From Streptomyces diastatochromogenes (GTDB lineage: Bacteria > Actinomycetota > Actinomycetes > Streptomycetales > Streptomycetaceae): a stretch of 51,345 nt of DNA. The stretch covers positions 1-51,345 of the forward strand of contig NZ_MCGQ01000019.1 of NCBI RefSeq assembly GCF_002242805.1, given 5' to 3'. Below the pieces are notes generated by a model. The model searched no databases. It had not been told where the DNA came from and was given only the letters and a program-made list of their open reading frames with translations. Positions 32,947 to 41,575 of this stretch are shown one piece after another; positions within the stretch are counted from its first letter, which is position 1; every line of letters begins with the position of its first letter. The translations under genes and the position numbers were made by a program.

Positions 32947-33593
32947 GACGCCAGCTCGGACTCACCGGGCGCGGGCGCCTCCGGCTCGGCCGCCGTCTTC
33001 TCGCTCCGTGCCGACGGGGGCGGGCCCGGCAGAATGCGGTGCGCGGGACGCTCTGGCGAGGTCATGCACGCGGACAACGGCCCGCCGGGTGCGCGGATCG
33101 CCGCCATGGCATGCGTGAGGAAGTCGCGATGCCACACGAACATCCCCGCCAAGCCCGCCTCGGGATCCTTGTGCTGCTGGTAGGCGAGCCACAAGGCGTG
33201 AAGCCAGGCAACAACGTCGTCGTGCTCCTGCCACTGCAGGCACCAGGGCGCCGCAGTGGTGACCTCCGCGCCGTAGACAGGCATGAGCCAGTCGTCCACC
33301 CAGTCCGACAGAGCGTCCAGTTCGTCTTCGTACGCCTCACCCTCCAGTTCCAAGATGGGGCGCGGCTCCGGCGGGGCAGCCGAAACCGGCCCGCCGAATC
33401 CGGGCATGCCGAATGCGGCGAACGGGGAACCGCCGGGGGCCGGCGCGGAGGCCAGATGATCCAGCTGCCGTGCCTGCTGCGCCGACTGTTCCATCAGCCG
33501 ACGGACACTGGCTTCGATCCCCTCCAGCTGCGAGTCCGGGATACGAACCGGCTCCAGTTCTCCTTCGTTCGGGAATTCCAAGGATTCGGGCAT
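32943..33593 (-). CDS. DUF4913 protein
   Basis: A protein of 216 residues with AGGAGG upstream. The N-terminal ~90 residues are helical with a low-complexity linker. The C-terminal part shows the DUF4913 pattern: LSDWVDDWLMPVYG, then PWCLQWQEHDDVVAWLHALW and FVWHRDFLTHAMAAIRAPGG. DUF4913 is common in Streptomyces plasmids and elements near secretion and relaxase genes; its role is unknown. It is the first gene of a four-gene minus-strand operon. Confidence 0.8.
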   Translation of the reverse strand: MPESLEFPNEGELEPVRIPDSQLEGIEASVRRLMEQSAQQARQLDHLASAPAPGGSPFAAFGMPGFGGPVSAAPPEPRPILELEGEAYEDELDALSDWVDDWLMPVYGAEVTTAAPWCLQWQEHDDVVAWLHALWLAYQQHKDPEAGLAGMFVWHRDFLTHAMAAIRAPGGPLSACMTSPERPAHRILPGPPPSARSEKTAAEPEAPAPGESELAS

Positions 33594-33707
33594 GAAAGCA
33601 GTGGCCTCCTGTGTGCCGCGGGAATGAGAGAAGACGAGATCCGGGCTTGCGTCGGCCGGATTGAGCGACAGGCGCGAACACCGAACATATTGGGCACAGT
33701 TGTGGCT

Positions 33708-34463
33708 TCAGGCGGTGAGGACCATGTCGTCCTGGCCGAGGCTCTGGCAGATCGTCTCCGCGAGCCGGTCGGCGGCGATGGACGCATAGTGTTCGGTCTT
33801 CTCCACGCCGATGAAATCGCGTCCTTCGAGCAGAGCGGCCACGCCGGTGGATCCCGAGCCAGCGCAGAAGTCGAGCACCGTACCGCCCGGCGGGCTGATC
33901 TTGACCATCTCGCGCATCACTTCGACGGGCTTTTGCGTGATGTGCTGCCGGTGCTTGCCCGAGGGTTGCGACGCGCTGTACAGGCCCGGGAGATAGACCG
34001 GATTCCGGGTTGCGTCGATCGGCCCGTTACTGGCCCAGACGATGAACTCGCAGTTCTGTGTGAAGCGCCCCTTTTGCGGTCGGGCCTGCGGCTTGTGCCA
34101 GGCGAGTACGCCCCGCCACAGCCAGCCGGCAGCCTGGATCGCGTCCGTCGTGATGGGCAGCTGCCGCCAGTCCGTGAACAGCAGCGCGGTCCCGCCAGTC
34201 TTCGTGAGCCGGTGGGCTTCGGTCATGATCTGCGTCAGCCAGAACCCGTAGCTGCGCTGGTCCATGTTCTCGCCGGTGAAGTCCGCCAGCGCGTGCTTGG
34301 CATCGACGGAGGTGTACTTCTGCTTCGCGGAGCGGCTGGTGCGCTCCTTTGCTGTCCGGCCGCCGGAGTTGTAGGGCGGGTCGGTGATTACCGCGTCGAC
34401 GCAGTCGTCCGGAAGCGTGGAAAGGACGCTCAGGGCGTCGCCCTGATGCAGGGAAAAAGGCAA
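33708..34463 (-). CDS. Orphan DNA methyltransferase (beta-type, N4/N6)
   Basis: A protein of 251 residues. TDPPYNSG is motif IV (DPPY) near the N-terminus, and LDFCAGSGSTGVAALLEGRD is motif I with the FxGxG SAM-binding loop near the C-terminus. The order IV then I defines the beta class of amino-methyltransferases. HITQKPVEVMREMVKISPPG precedes motif I as usual. No restriction gene is next to it. It starts at a TTG (34461-34463) after GGGG. It is divergent from the conjugation operon, with mirrored promoters between them. A target sequence cannot be predicted. Confidence 0.88.
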   Translation of the reverse strand: MPFSLHQGDALSVLSTLPDDCVDAVITDPPYNSGGRTAKERTSRSAKQKYTSVDAKHALADFTGENMDQRSYGFWLTQIMTEAHRLTKTGGTALLFTDWRQLPITTDAIQAAGWLWRGVLAWHKPQARPQKGRFTQNCEFIVWASNGPIDATRNPVYLPGLYSASQPSGKHRQHITQKPVEVMREMVKISPPGGTVLDFCAGSGSTGVAALLEGRDFIGVEKTEHYASIAADRLAETICQSLGQDDMVLTA

Positions 34464-34581
34464 AGGGAAACCCCGATTCGGTGTACCTGTGGAGGGATTC
34501 CCGTCGCATCAGTAAGTCCCCGCAGGCCGGAGATCGGACATGGAGAGGCCCGTGGCCGCGGTTCGGGGAGAGGCGAGGGGA

Positions 34582-34702
34582 GTTCAAAAACTGTAGACGC
34601 GAATCGGCCGACGACCAAGAAGTGGGCGGTTGATGGGCCGGATTCCGGCACCTCACGCCGACTTTTTGGTCAACCGCCGATCTGGGCCTACTGTTTTTGA
34701 AC
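34582..34702. promoter_or_regulatory. Mirrored divergent promoters for methyltransferase and conjugation operon
   Basis: Plus strand: TTGGTC at 34666-34671, 17 bases, TACTGT at 34689-34694. Minus strand: TTGGTC (34618-34613), 17 bases, TACAGT (34595-34590). In both directions the -10 leads straight into GTTTTTGAAC. The two outer 27-base ends are an imperfect inverted repeat, and GGCGGTTGA/TCAACCGCC form an inner pair. The centre contains CCGGATTCCGG. This is a near-symmetric control region, likely bound by one dimeric regulator. The bases from 34703 to 34975 are a leader with no gene seen. Confidence 0.7.
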
Positions 34703-34975
34703 CGCCCGGCGCACAACGCCGTTGGCTATTCCCCCAATCTGCCTCGCGGAGGTTCCCCTTGCCCAGGCACACCTAGCTCACTTCCGGCCGCACCCGGCGA
34801 GCGGCTACTCGCCTGCGCCGACCACCCTCCGATCCGCCCACCCCGGCCGCCGCGATCCCTTTCCACACGCCTCGCGCACGCGGCACGCCGGACACTGCAC
34901 CCGCAAGGACCCCTGCATGACGTCTCGTTACCCGCCCCTGCCCGAAAACGGTGACCTGCGAGCAGGCCGCTCGGG

Positions 34976-36094
34976 TTGAAGGGGCTCGCCGCCGGTATCG
35001 GCGTCGTCTTCCTCTCCCCTCTTCTCCTCGGCGGCGGCGCCATGATGATGGCCGCCTCCAGCGAAGCCGCCCAGAGCACCACCTCGTCGCTCGACTGCGT
35101 GTCCGACGCAGACACGGGCCAGATCGCCGAGCAGGTCACCAAGATCCTCGACGGCGCGGACGCCTCTCACGTCCACATCAAGGGCCTGGAGCTGCCCGGT
35201 GAGCAGATTCCGAACGCGCAGACCATCGTGGCCACCGGCATCAGCCTCGGCGTCCCCAAGCGCGGGCAGATCGTCGCGCTGGCCACCGCCCTACAGGAGA
35301 GCCGACTGCGCAACCTCGGCGGCGGCGACCGTGACTCCCTCGGCCTGTTCCAGCAACGCCCCAGCCAGGGCTGGGGCACCGCCGAGCAGATCCACGACCC
35401 CGTCTACGCCTCCGAGCAGTTCTACAAGGCGCTGCTCAAGGTCCACGGCTGGCAGCAGATGACCGTCACCCAGGCCGCCCAGGCAGTGCAGAAGTCCGGC
35501 TACCCGGACGCGTACGCCAAGTGGGAACCGATGGCTGCCGCGCTGCAGAAGGCCATCGCTGCGACCTTCCCGTACAGCGGGGAGAAGGACACCGGCAAGG
35601 ACGACGACAAGCCGTCCACCACGACCAGCTGCGACACCGCCGACGGCTCGTCCTTCGGGCCGATCCCGGAAGGCGCCGTCCCGAAGGGATACAAGATCCC
35701 CAAGGGCACCGACCCGCGGGCGAAGAAAGCGATCGTCTGGGCGATGCAGCAGCTCGGGACGATGTACCAGTGGGGCGGGTCCTGCACGAACCCCCACGGC
35801 CCCGACGCCATGGCCCGCTGCGACTGCAGCTCGCTGATGCAGCAGGCGTACGCGCACGCCGGCATCACCCTCACCCGAACCACGTACGCGCAGGTCGGCG
35901 AGGGCAAGAGCGTCTCACCGAACGCTCTGAAGCCCGGTGACCTGCTCTTCAGCCGCGGCACCGCGGCCCGCCCGGAGCATGTCGGCATGTACATCGGGGA
36001 GGGCCTGGTCATCGAGGCGCCCCGCACTGGCAAGCCCGTCCGGATCACGCCGCTGAAGGACTGGACGGTCCTCGCCGCCCGCCGCGTCGTCTGA
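34976..36094 (+). CDS. Cell-wall hydrolase: lysozyme-like plus NlpC/P60
   Basis: A protein of 372 residues from a TTG, the only start after an in-frame stop at 34954. A hydrophobic N-terminus (GLAAGIGVVFLSPLLLGGGA) serves as a signal or anchor. A lysozyme-like domain follows, with the catalytic Glu in ALATALQESRLRNLGGGDRD, then SLGLFQQRPSQGWG. After a linker comes an NlpC/P60 peptidase: RCDCSSLMQQAYAHAG holds the catalytic Cys, EHVGMYIG the His, and IEAPRTGKPV the third position. It would open peptidoglycan for the conjugation channel. First gene of the operon. Confidence 0.88.
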   Translation: MKGLAAGIGVVFLSPLLLGGGAMMMAASSEAAQSTTSSLDCVSDADTGQIAEQVTKILDGADASHVHIKGLELPGEQIPNAQTIVATGISLGVPKRGQIVALATALQESRLRNLGGGDRDSLGLFQQRPSQGWGTAEQIHDPVYASEQFYKALLKVHGWQQMTVTQAAQAVQKSGYPDAYAKWEPMAAALQKAIAATFPYSGEKDTGKDDDKPSTTTSCDTADGSSFGPIPEGAVPKGYKIPKGTDPRAKKAIVWAMQQLGTMYQWGGSCTNPHGPDAMARCDCSSLMQQAYAHAGITLTRTTYAQVGEGKSVSPNALKPGDLLFSRGTAARPEHVGMYIGEGLVIEAPRTGKPVRITPLKDWTVLAARRVV

Positions 36095-36233
36095 CGCCGG
36101 CCCTGCTTTTGTAGATTCCGATTAGAGATGTCGCTGTCCAAGTGATTTGCCATCGACTTGTCGCGCAGGGCCCGCCGCGCCGCGGCCCACGAACTCAGGA
36201 CCCGCGCTACAAGCCTTCGAGACACTGGCAAAG

Positions 36234-36737
36234 CTAGTCATTGACCTTCACGGGGCGCCCGTTGTCAGTGCGCTGCCAGGCTTGGCCTTCGCTGTCCAAA
36301 ATCTGAAAGGTCACCGATATTTGCCAATCATCGACGCCGTGGTTCGGTTGCAGCGTCCGTCCTGGGTTGACGACATCCACTAGCTCGATGGAGGTTTCCC
36401 AGCTACTGCCCGGGGCGACAACCCCGTTCAGATCTGGTTCCGCCTTGCCCAGGTAATGCTCAACTTCACCGTTACCCCGAGTCATTCGCGCGCTGACTCC
36501 AGTGATCCTCGCGACGAGTATTGGCTCGCGACTGTGGTTACTGATCCGCACCAAGTCGGGAGTGGGGACCTCAGACACGACGCTACGGGCTTGCGGTGCC
36601 TCGTGGTACTCGCGCTCCGAACGGATCAAGCGGCCGTCTCGGATCGCGATGCCCAGCGCTACCACCACGGCGGAGACGGTCCCCACTGCCCCAACGATTG
36701 TCGCCACAACGTTCGCTACATCCCACCCAGGAGCCAT
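36234..36737 (-). CDS. One-TM protein inserted backwards in the conjugation operon
   Basis: A protein of 167 residues from the ATG at 36735-36737. One membrane segment (VVATIVGAVGTVSAVVVALG) is followed by a cytoplasmic or external beta-rich domain (DLVRISNHSREPILVARITG, then DWQISVTFQILDSEGQAWQR). Third-position GC is lower than in the operon around it. It is antisense to the operon and has a TAGTAT hexamer seven bases before the ATG, so a leaderless message is possible. No ribosome site is seen. Likely a separately acquired gene; function unknown. Confidence 0.7.
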   Translation of the reverse strand: MAPGWDVANVVATIVGAVGTVSAVVVALGIAIRDGRLIRSEREYHEAPQARSVVSEVPTPDLVRISNHSREPILVARITGVSARMTRGNGEVEHYLGKAEPDLNGVVAPGSSWETSIELVDVVNPGRTLQPNHGVDDWQISVTFQILDSEGQAWQRTDNGRPVKVND

Positions 36738-37010
36738 GCACCAAATACTAGAAGTTCCGGCTAACGGCGTGGGGGCCAACAGCCAGCTCAGTGCCTCGGC
36801 CCGAAGAACCTGACAAATCAGCTGGACTAAACCGCCGACAGACCGTCTGGACAGCCGCCCAGAGCCGCAGGTCAGCCTGGTGTCAGACGACAAGTCAGGT
36901 TGGAACCTACAGCTTTCTCGCGCCGCTCGGGCGCCTTTCCCCCGGTCTTTCTCAACTTCCCCTCTGCCAGCGCCTTCTGGCATGCGCAAGCAAAGGAGCC
37001 CGCCATACCC

Positions 37011-37322
37011 ATGTCCCCACTCGCTGGCCGTGTCATCCAGCTCGCCTACGATCCGGGCATCTCCCCCAAGGGCGGAGGCTTGCCGGGCCTGTCCGTCCTG
37101 AAGAACGTCGTCAACAGCATCAACCTCTTCGGCATTGTCGCCGCCGTCGGCGCCCTCGCCGTCAGCCTCGCCGTCTGGGCCTGGGGCCGCCACACCGGTG
37201 GTCACCAGGCCGAGGCCAACGGCAAGAATGGTGCCGTCGTGGCCGCCGGCGCCGCAATCGGCCTCGGTGCTGCCAATGGCATCATCGCCTTCTTCTCCAG
37301 CCTGGGGTCGCAGGTCCATTGA
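37011..37322 (+). CDS. DUF6112-type small membrane protein (VirB2/VirB3-like position)
   Basis: A protein of 103 residues with AAAGGAG upstream. Two hydrophobic segments (INLFGIVAAVGALAVSLAVW, and GAVVAAGAAIGLGAANGIIA) are separated by a charged loop. The pattern LPGLSVLKNVVNSINLFG is typical of DUF6112 proteins found next to SCO6880-type conjugation genes. It may be a pilin-like or channel subunit. The next ATG overlaps its stop (TGATG). Confidence 0.8.
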   Translation: MSPLAGRVIQLAYDPGISPKGGGLPGLSVLKNVVNSINLFGIVAAVGALAVSLAVWAWGRHTGGHQAEANGKNGAVVAAGAAIGLGAANGIIAFFSSLGSQVH

Positions 37323-37987
37323 TGCAGAAGCGGTTCCCCGCGTACGGCATCGGCTGGTCGCCGAATCGCCGCGTCGCCGTGATTGCGATTGGCCTGGCGT
37401 GCCTGCTGTCCCTGGCCGCCGCAACCGCCTTCGTCACCCGCCGCAGCGACCACCCTCACACCTCCGCCCCCGTCCCGTCGCAGACACCCAGCTCCACCTC
37501 TCAGACCGGCGAGCCATCCTCCGGGACCGGCCCGGTGGCCAGGCCACCGAGGATCTCGGACCCGGTGGAGTTCGCCAAGGCCGCCACGAAGATGCTCTGG
37601 TCGTACGACACCCGCACCACCGCCCAGGCCCAGCAGCTGGCCGGCATGAAGGCGTGGATGACGAAGGAGAGTCAGTACGGCGACTGGGCCTCGGTCTCCG
37701 CGCAGATGCCCGACCCCTTGCTGTGGTCGCGCATGGCGGACCAGAAGCAGCACGCTGCCGCGACCATCGCCGAAGGCCACTACCCGGCCGCCTTCAAACA
37801 GGCACTGTCCGATGACCCTTCCGCGATTACCAAGGCGTACATCTACGCAGTGACCGTCACCGGCAAGCAGACCATCGCCTGGAAGGGCGGCGGGGGCGCG
37901 GAGGAGCGTTCCATCACGCTCGCCGTTCAGTGCCGACCCTCGGCCGACTGCACGCTCGTCGCCATCGCCCCGCGCGTCGCGCCCTGA
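37322..37987 (+). CDS. One-TM conjugation protein
   Basis: A protein of 221 residues. A short cytoplasmic end precedes one membrane segment (VAVIAIGLACLLSLAAATAF), then a Ser/Pro-rich linker and an external domain (VEFAKAATKMLWSYDTRTTA, then TKAYIYAVTVTGKQTIAWKG, then TLAVQCRPSADCTLVAI) with two Cys residues. The topology is that of VirB8/TcpC-type subunits, but I do not see a definite match. Start overlaps the DUF6112 stop by one base. Confidence 0.75.
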   Translation: MQKRFPAYGIGWSPNRRVAVIAIGLACLLSLAAATAFVTRRSDHPHTSAPVPSQTPSSTSQTGEPSSGTGPVARPPRISDPVEFAKAATKMLWSYDTRTTAQAQQLAGMKAWMTKESQYGDWASVSAQMPDPLLWSRMADQKQHAAATIAEGHYPAAFKQALSDDPSAITKAYIYAVTVTGKQTIAWKGGGGAEERSITLAVQCRPSADCTLVAIAPRVAP

Positions 37988-38002
37988 CCGAAAGGAGCCC
38001 CC

Positions 38003-39379
38003 GTGGGGTTTTGTGATCTCCCCGTCGCGGACACGGTCTGCGCGGTCGGCGACGCGGTCGACTTCGCCTCCGACCCCGGCAAGGCGATCGGCGACTGGCT
38101 GGCCAAGAGTGCCGGTGAACTCGCCGCCGCATCAGCCGACCTGGCGTCCAAAGCCGTCGATGCCACCACCCGCGTCGACCTCAACGCCACCTGGTTCCGC
38201 GACAACTACGAGACGATCCTGCCGATCGGACTGGTCCTGCTCGTCGCCACCTTCTGCGCCCAGCTCGTCCGCGCCGCGATCCGACGCGACGGGCAGGCTC
38301 TGACACAGGCGTTCACCGGGACCGCGTCCGGCGTGATCTTCGCGTTCGCCGCCATCGCCCTGACCACTGTCGCAATCGAAGTGACCGACGCCCTGTCCGC
38401 CGGGCTGTTCAAGACCGCCAACATGGACATCGCCACGGCAGTCCGCCGCATCGTCAAGGTCAGCGAAATCCCAGGTCTCGCAGGACTCGGATGGCTCGTC
38501 GCCGTGTTCGCCGGCCTCGGAGCCGCCATCGGCGCGGTCCTGTACTGGTGCGTGATGATGGTCCGCAAGGTCGGCATTCTGGTCATGGTGACCCTCGCGG
38601 TCTTCGCCGGAGCCGGCGGAGGCTGGGAGGTCGCACGCCGCTGGCGCAAGGGCTGGATCGAGGCAACCGCCACCCTCGTGGCCTCCAAGCTGCTGATGAC
38701 GGTCGTCTTCGTCCTCGGGATCGCCGCCATGGGCAAGACAGAGGCCAAGGACGGCCTGGCCGCACTCGCCGACGTCCTCGCCGGCATCGTGATCATGATC
38801 CTGGTCTTGTTGTGCCCCTACGCGACGTTCAAGTTTGTGCACTGGGCGGCTGAAGGATCCGACGGAGAGACGCTCCACCGGGCCGGCGGCGCCGGCGCCC
38901 AGCTCGCTCGGCAGCACGCCGAGCGCGCCGGGAGGAAGGCCGCCGCGATGGCGGCCACCGCCGGAACCGGCGGCGCCGCAGCCGGAGCCGCTGCAGCCCC
39001 GCAGGGACCGGACTCCATCCCAGGCCAGGACGGATTCCCCGGCGACATCGCCTCCACCTCGTCCGACAGCGGCCAGGACAGTGCGAAAAGCGCAGGCTCA
39101 GGCGGCTCCCCCGGTGGTGGCTCCGCGAAGTCCGGCCTGGAGCAGGCCGTCCAGCCCCCGCCGACCCGTGCCACCGACGACACCAGCGGCCAGATGGGCG
39201 GCAGCCCCGGAGCAGGCACTTCAGCCGGCAGCCAGGCCGGCGGATGGCAGTCGGCAGCGCCAGCCACGACCCCACCACCCCAGGGCGCTCCGCCCTCCGC
39301 TGGCACACAGCCAGTCGGCACTCAGAGCTCCGGAACGAACGGGCCGGCCTCTCCTCCTCCGCCCTCGACCGGTCTCTGA
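38003..39379 (+). CDS. VirB6/TrbL-like membrane protein of the conjugation channel
   Basis: A protein of 458 residues from a GTG with GAAAGGAG upstream. Residues 1-65 are a soluble part with two Cys. Five or six membrane segments follow between about 70 and 290 (for example ILPIGLVLLVATFCAQLVRA and GVIFAFAAIALTTVAIEVTD). A long Gly/Ser/Pro/Ala-rich tail of about 150 residues ends the protein. The arrangement is that of the VirB6/TrbL-like subunit encoded next to SCO6880 homologues in Streptomyces. Located in the cell membrane. Confidence 0.83.
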   Translation: MGFCDLPVADTVCAVGDAVDFASDPGKAIGDWLAKSAGELAAASADLASKAVDATTRVDLNATWFRDNYETILPIGLVLLVATFCAQLVRAAIRRDGQALTQAFTGTASGVIFAFAAIALTTVAIEVTDALSAGLFKTANMDIATAVRRIVKVSEIPGLAGLGWLVAVFAGLGAAIGAVLYWCVMMVRKVGILVMVTLAVFAGAGGGWEVARRWRKGWIEATATLVASKLLMTVVFVLGIAAMGKTEAKDGLAALADVLAGIVIMILVLLCPYATFKFVHWAAEGSDGETLHRAGGAGAQLARQHAERAGRKAAAMAATAGTGGAAAGAAAAPQGPDSIPGQDGFPGDIASTSSDSGQDSAKSAGSGGSPGGGSAKSGLEQAVQPPPTRATDDTSGQMGGSPGAGTSAGSQAGGWQSAAPATTPPPQGAPPSAGTQPVGTQSSGTNGPASPPPPSTGL

Positions 39380-39403
39380 CCGCCCCTGCCCGATGCCCGA
39401 TCT

Positions 39404-39441
39404 CTGGGGGCGGGGAGGTTCCCCCGCCTCCCCGCCCCCAG
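39404..39441 (+). terminator. Strong hairpin between two conjugation genes
   Basis: Fifteen-base perfect arms CTGGGGGCGGGGAGG and CCTCCCCGCCCCCAG enclose an eight-base loop, 24 bases after the VirB6-like stop and 25 bases before the SCO6880-like start. No T-run follows. It may reduce read-through or stabilise the upstream message rather than stop transcription. Confidence 0.55.
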
Positions 39442-39466
39442 GCCCTTCGCTCCAGGACCACTGCCT

Positions 39467-40939
39467 TTGTCCGACCTTTCGATAGCCCCTGCCTCGGTGA
39501 AGTTCCCCCACAGGAGCCGCCGCGGCATCCTCCTCGGGCTCACCCTCCCCCAACTCACCCTTGTCTCCTGCACGCTGGCGCTGCTGCTGGTGACGGTCGT
39601 CACGAGCGGGCTGCTCGGCGCCATCGCCCTGGCCCCGCTGTGGGCGACGGTCGCCGCCCTGGTCGCCATCCGACGCCAAGGCCGCTCCCTGATCGACTGG
39701 GCGCCGATCGTCGCCCGCTACGCCGGGCGCCGCCGCACCGGGCAGACCCTGTGGCTGGCCCGGCCCGTCACCAGGCCCCGGCAAGACGGCGTCCTCCACC
39801 TGCCCGGCGCCGCCTCCTCTCTCAAGGTGGTCACCCCCGGTGACTCCACCAACGGCGCCGCCGCCGTCTACGACCCGCACCAGCAGACCCTCACGGCCAT
39901 CGCCCGCGTCAGCAGTCGCGCCTTCGCCCTGTTGGACCCGGCCACGCAGAACCACAACGTCAACGGGTGGGGACGCGCGCTCGCGGGCACGGCCCGCACC
40001 GGGCACGTGACCACCGTGCAGGTTTTGGAGCGCACCGTCCCCGACTCCGGTGACACCCTGGCCCGGCACTGGTCCCAGCACGGCCGGCCCGAGGCCCCCA
40101 TCGCCGGGCAGGTCTACTCGGAACTAGTTGCCTCCGCCGGTCCCGCCGCCGCCCCGCACGAGACGTACCTGGCGATCTCGCTCGATCTCAAGGCCGCCAA
40201 GCGGCTCATCGGTCAGGCGGGCGGGGGGCTGCCGGGAGCGTTCACAGTCATGGAGCAGTCCACCGCCTCGATCGCGCAGGCCGCCCGGAACGCCGGACTG
40301 ATGATCACCGGGTGGCTGTCCGCCCGGGAGATCGCCGCCGTCGTCCGCACCGCCTACGACCCCAAGGCGCTCGCCGCGCTCCAGCAGTGGTCGCCAACCG
40401 GCCGTGCGGAAGCCGACCCAGCCGCCGCCGGTCCCGTCGTCCAGGTCGAGGAGTACGACCGGATCGCCACCGACTCAGCGCGCCACGCCACGTACTGGGT
40501 GGAGAACTGGCCGCGCACCGAGATGGGCGCAGGTTTTCTGCACGGCCTCATGTTCACTGCCGGGGTCCGCCGCACTCTCTCCCTCACCTACGTCCCGCAG
40601 GGACTCGAGTCCGCGCTGCGCGACGTCCAGCGCCGCAAGGCCGCGATCATCGCCGACGCATCCGAACGCGCCCGGCGCGGTCAAGTCGACAGCGAAGAGG
40701 ACTCCGTCGAGTACTCCGACGTCAAAAACCGTGAACGGCAGCTCATCGCCGGCCACGCCGACGTCGCCCTGACCGGGCTGGTCACCGTCACCGCCGACAC
40801 CGACACAGCCCTGGACGCCGCGTGCGCACAGATCGAGACCGCAGCCGTCACCGCCGGCGTCGACCTGCGCCGCCTGTTCTTCCAGCAGCCCGACGCCTTC
40901 ACCGTTGCCGCACTCCCCCTCGCCCGCACCACCCTGTAA
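39467..40939 (+). CDS. SCO6880-family conjugation protein
   Basis: A protein of 490 residues from a TTG with AGGA upstream. Two membrane segments near the N-terminus (TLPQLTLVSCTLALLLVTVV and GLLGAIALAPLWATVAALVA) are followed by a large soluble part: LPGAASSLKVVTPGD, then AVYDPHQQTLTAIARVSSRA, with a long helical C-terminal domain. It resembles SCO6880 of S. coelicolor, which is encoded with a VirB4-like ATPase. The N-terminus has the PrgI/VirB3-like topology. Probably the inner-membrane partner of the ATPase. Confidence 0.85.
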   Translation: MSDLSIAPASVKFPHRSRRGILLGLTLPQLTLVSCTLALLLVTVVTSGLLGAIALAPLWATVAALVAIRRQGRSLIDWAPIVARYAGRRRTGQTLWLARPVTRPRQDGVLHLPGAASSLKVVTPGDSTNGAAAVYDPHQQTLTAIARVSSRAFALLDPATQNHNVNGWGRALAGTARTGHVTTVQVLERTVPDSGDTLARHWSQHGRPEAPIAGQVYSELVASAGPAAAPHETYLAISLDLKAAKRLIGQAGGGLPGAFTVMEQSTASIAQAARNAGLMITGWLSAREIAAVVRTAYDPKALAALQQWSPTGRAEADPAAAGPVVQVEEYDRIATDSARHATYWVENWPRTEMGAGFLHGLMFTAGVRRTLSLTYVPQGLESALRDVQRRKAAIIADASERARRGQVDSEEDSVEYSDVKNRERQLIAGHADVALTGLVTVTADTDTALDAACAQIETAAVTAGVDLRRLFFQQPDAFTVAALPLARTTL

Positions 40940-40963
40940 ACCCTTCAGTCCCCGGGACACGCA

Positions 40964-41575
40964 CTGACATCGATCACCGACTACGACCAACTGCTCCGCG
41001 AACTACGGGCCTTGCTCACCTCATGCAAGGAACTGGCCGACCGCCACCGCGCCATCCTCGACCAGTACCGCGACGAAGGGGAGGTGATCGAGGACAAGTA
41101 CGCCGACTACGACGAGGCCCGGATCAGCACCGCGATCGAGGCCAGCGACCACCTCGACACCGTGGTCAGCCACCTCGCCGACCTCATCGGCCCACCAAAA
41201 CCCAGCCCCTTCACCCTGACGTTCGCCCGTCAGGAGCGACAGAGCGGCGAAGCCCCGACGAGCTTCGTCGTCAACGCCATGAACCTAGACGACGCCGCCC
41301 GCATCCTGGCCGGCCACCCGAGCTGGCACGAGTGGTATCTGGACACCGCCGGGACCCCGGACGCCAAGGGCGCGGACATCGTCTACCTACCGGAGCAGAG
41401 CCATCCCAGCCTTCCCACGCGCGGCGAATATGTCGACCTGCGCGCCGAGCAGGAACGCACTACGTCGCCTGCGAGCAGTACCAAGCAAACCGCCCAGGCC
41501 CGCCCGGCAACAACGTTGACCACCTCGCCACCGGCCCCCGCTCCCGCCTCCCTGGCGGCAAGGACCTCCCATTGA
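40964..41575 (+). CDS. Hypothetical protein in the conjugation operon, likely CTG start
   Basis: About 203 residues if it begins at CTG 40964, reading (M)TSITDYDQLLRELRALLTSC. The first TTG is at 41012 and would remove helical sequence that looks coding. The body is acidic and helical (DRHRAILDQYRDEGEVIEDK), then beta-rich (SPFTLTFARQERQSGEAPTS and HPSWHEWYLDTAGTPDAKGA). The tail is disordered. No family recognised. It ends with a TTGA overlap into the next gene. Confidence 0.65.
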   Translation: MTSITDYDQLLRELRALLTSCKELADRHRAILDQYRDEGEVIEDKYADYDEARISTAIEASDHLDTVVSHLADLIGPPKPSPFTLTFARQERQSGEAPTSFVVNAMNLDDAARILAGHPSWHEWYLDTAGTPDAKGADIVYLPEQSHPSLPTRGEYVDLRAEQERTTSPASSTKQTAQARPATTLTTSPPAPAPASLAARTSH

